Shown piece by piece: positions 20,360-30,353 of a stretch of DNA of 64,000 nt (position 1 is the stretch's first letter; each line of letters starts with the position of its first letter). The DNA lies in contig NC_087065.1 of NCBI RefSeq assembly GCF_963678635.1, positions 32,248,373-32,312,372 of the forward strand. Reading direction: 5' to 3'. The notes below the pieces were generated by a model that was not told the DNA's origin, did no database searches, and saw nothing but the letters and a program-made list of their open reading frames with translations. Both the position numbers and the translations under genes were made by a program. Source of the DNA: Symsagittifera roscoffensis (taxonomy: Eukaryota > Xenacoelomorpha > Acoela > Convolutidae).

Positions 20360-22275
20360 TTTTTGTAGTTGTTGTTTCCACTTTCAATTATTTTAGTAGT
20401 TTCTTTTACGCTCAATTTTTTTAACCAATATTTGAATAATTTTGATTGTGAATGTTAAGAGAAATTCTTGTGCGATCATTGGAATAGTATCTACTACGGA
20501 GGTTTGAATATGAGCAATTCTTGTTGTAGTTTGAGTAGTTAATTCGTTAGAATTAGAAGTAGAAGTAGTTCGTTAGTTCGTTAGAATACTAGCGTTTTTG
20601 TCTTGATTATTTTGACTGTTTGATCTACTTTATCAGTTTTATGAGTAGTTTTGTTAATTTCGTCGACCTCATGATCTTCCGCGAAAAGTGTTAGAATAAA
20701 GGGATTTTGATTTAATATTACTATATCTAGTTGGGAGTTGTTTTCATGAGATAATATTCTTTGAATGTTTTTGTTTGGTTGAATCTGGTGTTTCATGATT
20801 TGGTAGAAAGATTTGTTTGATTTTTGTGTTTTGGTGCTCTATTTGTTTTATCTTGTTGTTTTTGTCTGCATTCAGCCAAGCTACGTTCGTATCTGCGACA
20901 AAAGTTAAAACATTTTTTGAATCAAGATTTGCCATTGAAAATTTGTTTCTTTGAAAAGAAAATCAAAATCTGAGCATTTTTTTCGGCTAATTCGTTTTCG
21001 GTGTCTTGTTTATGAGTAATTGTTATGAACATTAATTAAGTTTCGTAGTTCTAATTATTCTGTTTCCTCTATTATCATTATTATTTCAATTTGTTCTAAA
21101 ATGTTTACTAGTTGTCGAGAATTTGTACCGGGTTATCGGATTGATAATGGGTGTGATGCTCTCTTTTTTATTGCAAATTTTCCTAATTGTGGTGTTAGGG
21201 TCATCATTAGAATTTCTGTCATTTATGTTTAAAATATGTGTAATAACAGAATACCCTTTTCGGATTAGAAGTTCCATTTTTACTTCGAGATATTTTATTG
21301 TTTTGTTCAGTTGCATGAAAGTCATTGCTGTTGTTTGTTTCGTTCAGAGTCGAACATTTTTGAAAAATTTTGATTAAACTGTTTCCAATACGACTTAACT
21401 TCTGACGGTAAATTAAATTCTTTTTTGTTCTGTGCCGTCGAGTGTAGTTTGTATCAATGCTGAGCGTATATGACTGCAATTTTGCTGCAGTGGTGTGTGT
21501 ATAAGTTATGGGCCTACTTTTAAGATCAGGTTATCTGTAATAGCGTTTATTTAGTATTCTTCTGAGTGTTCAGGATCTGTTCGTGTAAATACCACGAATA
21601 GTTTATTAGATGTTAAAGATGATTCACCCAATAGTTATGGATTCCTTGTACTTTTGAGTGATTCTGCTGTGTTTTGTATTTGTGTAAAATTTGTAAGTTG
21701 ATTTTTGGTAATTTCATGTTGTTGTAAATAATAAGATAATGGGATTTCTTTTTTCATTGTTTCGGTTTTGTATTTTTGAAATTAGGCAAGAAATTGTGGT
21801 TGTTTGTTACTAATAAAATGTGCCAAAATTCGTCTGAATTATTGAATTAGCTCTTTGTTTTTCATACAATCTGTGAAAATTTTGGAGAATTCTAATAAGT
21901 TAATTGTTTTCGGTGTGTTGGTTGATTTGATGATTGTGATGGTAGAATTTCAAACAAAAATATGCCCTAATTTGAAGTGATTTTACTGATTCCTGGTAGA
22001 TAGTGATCAATTGTTTGTCTTTTGATTCTCACTTCAAAAAGTTTTTGCCTACATGGGCTATTTCTTTTTTGAAATGTATTTACCATTAGATTATGACAAA
22101 TTTGTACTTGTCCTCTAGCGGGATTGTTTTGTGGGTTAATAATAAACAGAAAGATATAGTCGTCGTCAAAAAATATATTGAACCAATTTTTGCGCAGAAC
22201 TACAAATATGTTGATTCCAATGGTATGTCTTACTGTTCTGCGAATTACTAATTTTTTTTTGCGTTTACCTTTCAT
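20360..22275 (-). pseudogene. gag of element 3 (decayed)
   Basis: Minus strand. Blocks match the element 2 gag in order. The N-terminal part at 22275-21967 has NPARGQVQICHN and RIKRQTIDHYLPGI against NPLAEDRGQTQF and KITRQLVDQYLKGI. A middle part lies at 21479-21086. A nucleocapsid-like segment near 20890 reads CFNFCRRYERSLAEC, where the His of the CCHC knuckle has become Arg. Many frame changes occur. No protease or RT follows; the sequence ends at the inserted gypsy fragment. Confidence 0.65.
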
Positions 22276-22659
22276 TGATGATTCTGTTGTGAATTCTGAT
22301 TATAAAAAAAAACAACTTTAATTGTCTCGAAAGTTTTGATGTTCTTGTATTAATTTTGAATCAGATATCGAAACTGCATTTCTTGTTCTGGAAGGAAGTT
22401 TTGACGCAATCAATTGTTTTTGTTGTTATTATTGCCTTCTTTTTCGTTTTTTTTTTCAATCTGATGTACCCCATCTTTTTGTGCTTTGTAACTACAATTT
22501 TTTTCTATGATTAAATCATTATGAAGTGATTTTTTTTGTTTGTTTCCTAAACTATATCTTGACATGAATGTTAGAGCGATGGGTGCGAATTCAAGCGTTA
22601 CGTTTTATATTTTCAATACTGTTAGTCCGTATGATTGTTGAGATGTTATCTTAATCGTG

Positions 22660-23400
22660 GGGGAGAGAATGTTGTGTACAGACGGGTTTGAGAGAGAGTC
22701 TATCGATTCGTTAGAATGATTTTTTTTCTCAAGAAGTAAAGTTTTATAAGAAAACAAATATTTACTTAGGGTTTCGATTTGGGATCAGGGGTTGGGGAAA
22801 AGTAAATTAATCCACAAAATGTAGGTAAAATTAACAAACAAGTAGATCGTTAGATACTGTTTTAAAACATACTAATTTTAAGATATGACTTAGCCTGGGT
22901 CGATTAAGAGGTGAGGCTCAAGTGAAAGATGAGTAACAGAAGTTCTTCACTCTTTTTTTTAAAAAAAATGGTTGGTTATTCAAACAAAAATCAGTTAATC
23001 TTGGTTTGCTTGTGGGGATTGGAGAGTGAATTGATGTTTGAGGTCGTTAGACACAAGTAATAAGATGTGGGGAACAAAATTGTTCTTAATGATCCAAGGA
23101 AAGCCTTGATGATCTAGTTTTTAAATGACTTAAAACTAAAATTAAGTTGAGGCTTTAAAAATTCAAGGATAGCCTTGATGGTCGGTTGAAAAAGATTTAG
23201 GTTGAACTAAAACAAGGATGGGCCTTGACGTTCTTCATATGAATATAAAAAATTTTAAGCAAATTTAGAGTTTAATGTTTAAAGGTTATTAGTTTTTGAA
23301 TAATCAAATGCCATGTTTCAGATAAAGAATCGAAGAAGCGAGATTAGGGATGACAAGAATCCTTGAAAAGCAAGGAATTTTCATAGTTTTGATAAACTAA
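22660..23400 (-). promoter_or_regulatory. element 3 leader with repeated CAAGG/CCTTG mini-hairpins
   Basis: Aligns with 49380-50000. It contains CAAGG, a 4-5 nt loop, CCTTG at 23095-23108, 23164-23177 and 23213-23227, and an inverted version (CCTTG, AAAAG, CAAGG) at 23361-23375. The sequence lies between the 5' LTR and gag, where packaging or dimerisation signals usually sit. That role is inference. Confidence 0.55.
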
Positions 23401-23810
23401 TTTATATTATTTTACTAACTCTTCTTTGTATTTTTTTTCAACTACTTTTAAATTTACAAAAGTTTCAAAGTTACCTCAGAATTTTAATAAATTACGATTA
23501 ATCTTAATTGGTTTGGCGTTTGGCATTTCTATAATTGGTTAGACATCATTTAGAGATATATGACTTGGAAAGGAAAATTTCTGCTCCATTTATTTTTTTC
23601 ATATTGGTCAATGAAAAAGTACTGCATTGATATTTTTGTAGAAAAATAATAGCTGCAGTCCATTTTTTCATATAACGACGTCAAATCTCGGTCGGCCAAT
23701 CGGATTTTGACCTGGTGTAAGCTTGAGTACCCGTTGATTAAGAAGAGACCTATTGAGATGTGGAGGTGTGTTTTCAAAACTTCTTAAATTTTTGTGCTGT
23801 GTATTTGAAT
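23401..23810. other. AT-rich leader or intron sequence, no gene recognised
   Basis: An open minus-strand frame at 23777-23550 has no similarity I can see and cannot be a dynein exon, because the flanking exons join in phase without it. Confidence 0.4.
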
Positions 23811-24351
23811 CTCATTTCTGTTTTTGCTTAATCTAGATATGTAGAGGTATGGTAGATACTCTTGGTCAAACTAGATAAATTTTTGTCCTGGGTGGCTCAC
23901 TTAAAGAGTAATTCCAGATAAAGAACACCGTCTTTTCGTCACGCTATCTCACTTTTGGCCGGATAGACTCGTGCAACTTTTTAATCTAAAATCAATCATA
24001 TTCTTACCCTTAAGTCTAGTGGTCTCGATAGATCTAGTGTATACTGGTAATTGCGATCCTGGATATAAGGAACTGTTCTGGAGAAGAGCAACTCTTTGTT
24101 TAGTTGAATTCATTTTGTTCTGGCTGAAACTATTTTTACGAGGCCAAACTGTGCACTGGATAGGTGCACAATTTTGTGTCTGTATGTTCCTGGATTACAT
24201 AGACAAGTCTTTAATCATGTGAAAATTTTGTCGGAACGATCAAAGGAAAGTAAAGAACAAAAGAAGAACAAAGGGAGCGTCCTTGTTGCGGAATCCGCTT
24301 ACAATGCACAAAATGCTCAGTTTGGCCTCGTAATGATAAATATTTTCAGCC
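23811..24351 (-). repeat. LTR of element 3, right (L4), with expanded hairpin
   Basis: Shares the upstream block and core (CACGCTATCTCACTTTTGGC, GATAGACTCGTGCAAC) with L3. The terminal hairpin is enlarged: arm 24122-24151 pairs with 24318-24351 (about 30 bp, with a 4-nt bulge) around a 166-nt loop. Confidence 0.6.
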
Positions 24352-24529
24352 TTACAATGTTTTTTACAGAGATAGTTTATCAAGAATGTATTAGTTTATC
24401 AAGATTGTTTTAGTTTATCAAGAATGTATTAAAATTGTTTTGAACTGGTTTCAATTAATTACGTGAGGTTAACTAAGCTGCGGATATCTTCCAAGAGAAC
24501 ACCTTGTAAATAGGAGCAGTGAAAATCGC

Positions 24530-26225
24530 GCCGTCTCCGCATTGTTCTAGAAAAACACGCCATATGGACCGTGGTCTGGGCTGTCTCCACTCTGATTGGT
24601 AAAGACGCGTCGCGTCCACCACGGTCGCAAAGACTTTTTTTGTCGCACAATCTCCGCATCGGTCTGGAAAACCATTCCGTCTCCGCTGTGGTCTGAAAAG
24701 TCGCACCGTCTCCGCCTTGGTCCGGAAAGTCGCGCCGCCTCCGCCTTGGTCGCGAGGAATGACTTCTCGGTCGCGCCGTCTCCGCGATGGTCTGGAAAGT
24801 AGCGCCCTCTCCGCATTGGTCTGAAAAGTCGCACCGTATGCACCTCAGTCGCGAGGAATACAATTTTGGTCGCGCCGTCTCCACGTCGGTCTGAAAAATT
24901 GCGCCGTCTCCGTCTTGGTCTAAAAAGTCGCGCCGTCTCCGCTTTGGTCTGAAAAATCGCGTCGTCTCCTCCTTGGTCACGAGAAATTGTTTCTTGGTCG
25001 CGCCATCTCCGCCTCGGTCCGGAAAGTCGTGCCGTCTCCGCCTTGTTCTGGAAAGTCGCGCCTTATGCACCGTGGTCTGTGATGTCTCCACTCTGATTGC
25101 TAAAATCGCGCCGCAAAAAATTGGTCGCAAAGAATTGTTTCTCAGTCGCGTAAAAAATCGCGTCGTCTCCTCATTGGTCACGAGGAATTGTTTCTTGGTC
25201 GCGCCATCTCCGCCTCGGTCCGGAAAGTCGTGCCGTCTCCGCCTTGTTCTGGAAAGTCGCGCCTTATGCACCGTGGTCTGTGATGTCTCCACTCTGATTG
25301 CCAAAATCGCGCCGCAAAGAATTGGTCGCAAAGAATTGTTTCTCAGTCGCGTAAAAAATCGCGTCGTCTCCTCCTTGGTCACGAGGAATTGTTTCTTGGT
25401 CGCGCCATCTCCGCCTCGGTCCGGAAAGTCGTGCCGTCTCCGCCTTGTTTTGGAAAGTCGCACCTTATGCACCGTGGTCTGTGATGTCTCCACTCTGATT
25501 GCTAAAATCGCGCCGCAAAGAATTGGTCGCAAAGAATTGTTTCTCAGTCGCGCCGTCTCCACCCTGTTCTGGAAAGTCTCGCCTTCTCCGCTTTCCTCAA
25601 GAAAGTCGCACCGTCTCCACTCTGAACGCGAAAGTTGCTCCGCTTCCACTACGGTCGCAGTGAAATGGTTATTGGTCGCGCCGTCTCCGCATTGTTCTCG
25701 AAAGTTGCGCCGTCTGTGCCTTGGTCTGGGAAGTCGCGCCGTCTCCACTCTGAACGCGAAAGTCACGCCGCTTCCACTACGGTTACAAAGAAATGGTTAT
25801 TGGTCGCGCCGTCTCCACCTCGGTCGCGAAAGTCTTGAAAGTGCACTTTTTGGTCGCGCTGGCCCAGCCGGTCACGCCGTTGCCTTTTGAGTCGCGCCGT
25901 TTTCTGAGTCTCGTCGTATCCAACTTGGTCGCGAAAGTCGCGCCGTCTCGAAATGGCTAAGTTTGGAAATGGCTAAGTTTGGTCGCTCCGGTCACGCCGC
26001 TTCCTGAGCCGCAGGGTCGCGCCGTATCCGCCTTTGTGGCAAAAGTCTGGAAATGGCAACTCTTGGTCGCGAGAGTCTGAACATACCAAATATGAGTCGC
26101 GATGTTTTTGTCGCGCCATTTCCGCTTCGGTCGCGACGGATCATCATGGTCGCAAAAGTCTGAACATGCCAAAATTTTGTCGCGGAAGTCTCGACATGAG
26201 TCTGAGACCTCGACCCGGGACAGGC
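24530..26225. repeat. GC-rich satellite of about 29-bp units with a 201-bp higher-order repeat
   Basis: Diverged copies of GTCGCGCCGTCTCCGCCTTG plus a GGTCTGGAAA spacer recur every 29 bp (for example 24901, 24930, 24959). A 201-bp block repeats at 24975, 25176 and 25377, nearly identical over about 2.9 copies. The right part from 25840 degrades into GGTCGCGAAAGTCTG-type units. The region is open on both strands: a 435-codon minus frame (25766-24459) and a 305-codon plus frame. The base composition contrasts sharply with the AT-rich surroundings. Confidence 0.9.
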
Positions 26226-26530
26226 GACTAGAACCCGCAATCATATGATTGCTTGCTGGGCACCAGCATCACTGCCGATGCGCGACAACGCCACAAAATG
26301 CGCGCAAGCGACTGTTTAATGGTTTCCAAATTGAACTGATGCCAGCAAACTTTTGATGTTACATAGCGAGTGGAGGGATGCAATGATGAAGAAAATAATT
26401 TCCCTTTTTTGATTTCGTCAATTATTCAACCAAAAAAAACTTTCATTCAATCCTAAAAGCGCAGTCGGATCGTTCAAGGCTTTGCTCTGATATACGAGCA
26501 GCTTGTTCAAATTTTAGCTTTTTTCCACTA
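26226..26530. other. intron sequence, no gene seen
   Basis: Unique sequence between the GC-rich satellite and the direct repeat; nothing recognised. Confidence 0.5.
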
Positions 26531-26638
26531 CCCCGAGTTCTGAACTTCAGTTTACTTTGGCAACACGCAACGAAACGTTGTATGATGAACAAATTAACAA
26601 TTGTTAACAGATTTGATCATAATACGTTACATTCTAAC
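26531..26638. repeat. 108-bp direct repeat, left copy
   Basis: From CCCCGAGTTCTGAACTTC to TTACATTCTAAC, directly abutting the left LTR of element 2. The second copy is at 50394-50501, same length, about 7 differences by hand alignment. Confidence 0.85.
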
Positions 26639-27021
26639 TGAGTTAGGTTCGAGGTTTAACTCATGGGAGTAATTTCAGATAGGGTACACTGTGTGCTCGT
26701 CACGCTATCTTATTTTCGGCCGGATAGACTCGTGCAACTTCTTATTCTAATACCGATCTTAATCTTACTCTTATATCTCTTAGTCTCAATAGATCTAGAG
26801 TATCATGGTTTTGCTACGAGTCGGTCTCTTGGAGAAAGCAACTAAGTTGTAAGTTAAATTCAAATCTCTCTGGTGCTGAAATTACAAGTAATTTCAGCAC
26901 TTACAAATGAGTGAGTTGTTAGTTTGATGGAGATTGGTTGGTTAGTATTCAATATTTTATATGGATAAAATATCTAAATAATAACCAATAATAAAATCTA
27001 GTTTGGATCTGGGACCACCCA
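26639..27021 (-). repeat. 3' LTR of element 2 (L2)
   Basis: 383 bp. On the minus strand it starts TGGGTGG and ends CCTAACTCA. TATAAAATA lies at 26961-26953 about 60 nt in, followed by the perfect 13-bp hairpin at 26873-26900. It matches L1 throughout and, over its first 43 nt, the remnant at 50349-50391. Confidence 0.8.
26873..26900. promoter_or_regulatory. perfect LTR hairpin
   Basis: Identical to the hairpin at 6701-6728: arm GTGCTGAAATTAC with a 2-nt loop and a perfect complementary arm. Confidence 0.7.
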
Positions 27022-28559
27022 CCCGGGGTTTACAGAGTTTTTTTGTTCTTTGACTTTCATCTGTAATGGAGGATGGGTGATGTTCGTTTGTATGTCGCGA
27101 GCATCATGTCTGTTCCGTTCTTGGAGAGGGAAGCTCCAGGAAGCTGGAATTGTAGATATGTATTGTCATTCGACAAAGACCGCGACCACCAACTTTTGCT
27201 GTTGTTTCTGGAAGTCAATCTGATTTTCAAATGGTTTGATATGATCGTTTGTTCTTGTTTGGTAGAGAATTGTGTTTCGATCTTGTTTGGGAATGGCGTG
27301 AAGCTTGAGTTTGGAGGGAGGGCCTTGGATGGAAATGGTTCAATGGAAATCCTTTGCTGCGATGCCAAGTCGTACTTCAAATCCTTTGAGTTGTGATTGT
27401 ATGCGCATATCAGTTGTGTTTAGCCAATCTGTAGTTTGAGTGTGATAGGGTCGTCCAGTGTAATCTATATACTGCATTATTTCTTTTACATATATAAAAT
27501 TTTCTTAATTCTGATTTTTGTTATGATTTTTTATTAGTTCTTATCGCAAAAGCGTTTTTGTTTAGTTCTGTTATTTTTAAAAAGTTACTCACCCTTGACC
27601 AGCTCTCATCAAAAACAGGGAGTGAGTCACAAAGCAGCATGGTTCTAGCACGATGAGTTAGGCAGGCCGGCTATAGAGCATGCTCAGGACGTCGCTTCTG
27701 TTGGGTTGGACAGGTGTGGGGTATGATTTCATGCTAGCTTTTGTGGGGTCCTGTCTTGTGTTAACCTTTCATGTTGTGTTTATTACTGGTTTTTCCTTTT
27801 GCTGTTTTGGTTGTGTCCTTTTCTCAAAAATCAAATTGTATGGTTTGGTTTTAACTTTCGAATTTTCGGTGTTTTATTCTTTCTTTTTTGGACTTATCAA
27901 TAGTCTTCAAAAGAATTATTTTTTTCAGTTCTTAAGCTGGTTTAATCAGGTTTGGGTACCGTGGGTTTTCTTTTCTTAGTCATGCTGTTAGGTTGTGGTT
28001 TATGGTGTTTAGTAAGCTGCGTTGGTTAGTTTGAATTATTATATTTCTTTTCCAACCGGGTTAAAGGAAGTTACAAAACTTGTTAATACTGGTTATAATT
28101 GTTATCAGTGAAAGTTAAAACTTGAGTTTCAAAATTTTAAACAATTGGTCGTAGGCGAGCAGTGCGATTATGATAGAATTGTGGGCGAGTGAATATAATA
28201 TAAAGGAGCGTCTTTAGAAAGGCTAGTACTGTTTTCATTTGTAAATAGTTTCTACTGAAAAATCAAATTTACTACTTTGTGAGGGTTTAAAATTATTAAC
28301 TTAATTTCATCTTAATTAGATTTACTGCATTTGGGAAAAGAATTTATATATCAATTTACAACTGTTGGGGAGAAATTTCACTGTTTTATTTATTGCGGTT
28401 TGTTAATAGAACTTTGTAAATAATGAGACAGTTTCTGTTTTTTATTTGGTTTTTCTTTTGTAGATGATTGTGCTCTGGAGACTAAAGAAAAAGAAAAACC
28501 TTCAATGAAGAATGGTTAATTTCGAATTCGTTAGTTTAAATTATTGAATTCATATTTAA
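27022..28559 (-). other. element 2 3' untranslated region
   Basis: Aligns with 6850-8456. No gene is seen; plus-strand open frames here are not shared with the other copy. Confidence 0.6.
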
Positions 28560-30347
28560 CTAATCGTCGGGAAAGAAACCATGAGGAAAAACGTCGTATA
28601 TGGCTTCAGATATGGTTAGTTATTTTGCTAACATGCGAATGATGTTTTTAGTTTGAAGTAGTGGCCAAAGCATTTGAAGTGCTCTGATGGATGGTTTTTA
28701 GCTCTTCGGTGCCAAATGCAAACTCATAAGGTGTGTTTTGAATGAGGTTAAAAAGCTTGTGATTGTATTAAGTAATATGTATAAATTCTAAAGTTGGGGC
28801 TTCGATGGGTTGTAGGAATTCATGTGGGACAATTAGTGTTCGGGATTCTTCTTAATTGAAGGTTTTGGCCAGGGGACAGAATATATACATCTGGGTGATG
28901 GAATCATAGTTGCGGAGGATGCCTTGAAAGTTAATATCTTTTATGCAATACGTGAAGTTAAGAAAAAATGGTGAAGTGTATTTGGAGTTAATGAAGTGAT
29001 ATCTATGATGAGGTTGTAGTGATGGTTGATGCAAGTTATAATGATTTTGTAAAAATCTGTAATAAATATAGGTATGTGTTTGTTTAGTAGATAATATGAT
29101 GTGGTTTGAACAATGTAAATCACGTTATTTGGGTGTGAGAAAAAGGAAGGTTTGTGAAAAAGTGTCAAATTATCGTAATAAGTTTCATTTGATTGAGTAT
29201 CACAAAGTGCTTCTGAGATGATGTGATCATGTTTTTATCTGAGGAACTGAGAGAATACGTAAAGTCTTTGGATGAAAAACTTTTCTGTTAGTTGCGGATT
29301 AGCAAACTTATCGTCGTCAAGGAGTTTGTCTTGGTTAGGTCGGATGATGTTATGATCGTAATGTTCGATAGAATAACCGTTAGCTCGAGGTGCGGTGAAT
29401 ATTTTTAATAACCTTTTGTATCCTACGTGTGTGAATTGTCGAGGGGTTAGTGCTGTAGTTAGTCGGTGTAGGTCGTTTTTACTTTTTTCTATTTCTTGTG
29501 TTGTGTTAATTAGTGATAAGCAAAGAGAGTTTGAGAAATGGTAAAAGATGTCCAATGGAGTGTGGGAAATAAAACATGCTCATCGACATAGTTTGGTTGT
29601 TCATGGTTAGGGTGGGAATAGGCGCATGTATATTGGGGGAAGGAGTGTAAGTATAATTGAAGGAATTCGTTAGTATTTGTGTGGTCAGGGTGATTAATGT
29701 ATTCTCGTGCTGTTCCGGGTTTAGAGGGAAATGGGTTTATTTGGGAATTTTCTTTTGAAAGTTCTGTAAGCGCTCTTCGTACTGGATGATGATTGGTTGC
29801 TTATAGAAGATTGGGCTAGAGAAAGGATATAATCTGAAGAGGGTGTGGGAGTTTGTGGGTTTGATGATGTTATGGATGATGATAGTTGATGAATGGTAAG
29901 GGTTTGAGGATGTTGTAATTGTTGTTGAACTGTTATTAGATTGCTTAGTTCATATCATATTTGTGTGTCATATGGGGAATTGTTGTTTGAGCGTTGATTT
30001 GTAGAGGGAGAGTATGTGGGTGTCACGTGGGAAATGTGAGAGGAAGTTGAGGGAGATTCATTTCTGGTTTGGGAGTGGATGGGTTGAAAAGGGGGTTGGG
30101 AAAATGTAGATGGGCTGGGTTCTGAGTTATCGAATTAATCTGGGGTTTCCAGGTCTGAGTTTTTGAATTGAGAAAATGTGTGATGAACTGTGATATTCGA
30201 ATTAATATCAGAATCCATGCCGGATGAAGTGTTAACATGGGGTGATTCAGGTTGAGGGAAAGCAAAAAATTGGATGATGGAGATAGTATTTTGGAGATTG
30301 GCTAGATAGGAAAGTGAGCGGTGAAGGGATCCAACTTGGCGGCTCGA
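28560..30347 (-). pseudogene. ORFy, unknown protein (element 2 copy, broken)
   Basis: Second copy of the gene at 8457-10228. The start codon has become TCG (30347-30345), but the next residues SRQVGSLHRS are kept. The N-terminal Pro/Ser-rich region is followed without a stop by KSAYRTFKRKFPN, which shows that the TGA in element 1 is a mutation. Further blocks are RQFTHVGYKRLLKIF, TAPRANG, IRPNQDKLLDDDKFANPQL, SKYTSPFFLNFTYCIKDINF, NTPYEFAFGTEELK and DVFPHGFFPDD before TAG at 28562-28560. Several frameshifts occur. Conservation in two copies argues for a true gene of this family. Function unknown. Confidence 0.7.
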
Positions 30348-30353
30348 CAAGGG

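Larger units (their letters stand above)
19071..24351 (-). mobile_element. element 3: deleted, gag-only relative of element 2
   Basis: Bracketed by two LTRs of one subtype (19071-19404 and 23811-24351), which share sequence upstream of the common core (TTTTTGCT/TAATCTA) that L1 and L2 lack. Inside, on the minus strand, lie a leader with mini-hairpins and a decayed gag, but no pol, env or ORFx/ORFy. A plus-strand gypsy fragment with a MITE occupies 19425-20345. I infer a 5.3-kb internally deleted element with a later insertion. Confidence 0.6.

Noticed and set aside
23550-23777. Extra dynein exon or nested host gene
   Set aside because: No similarity, and the flanking exons join in phase at a Gly codon without it.
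6445-24351. Elements 1 and 3 as one insertion with the middle replaced
   Set aside because: A functional-looking dynein exon (18511-18764) lies between them, so a single insertion cannot span it.
24459-25890. Long overlapping protein genes on both strands of the GC-rich block
   Set aside because: The peptide motifs are frame rotations of one 29-bp DNA word, and both strands are open for the same reason.
27073-27396. 107-codon plus-strand frame in the element 2 3' untranslated region
   Set aside because: The aligned region of element 1 has no such frame on either strand.
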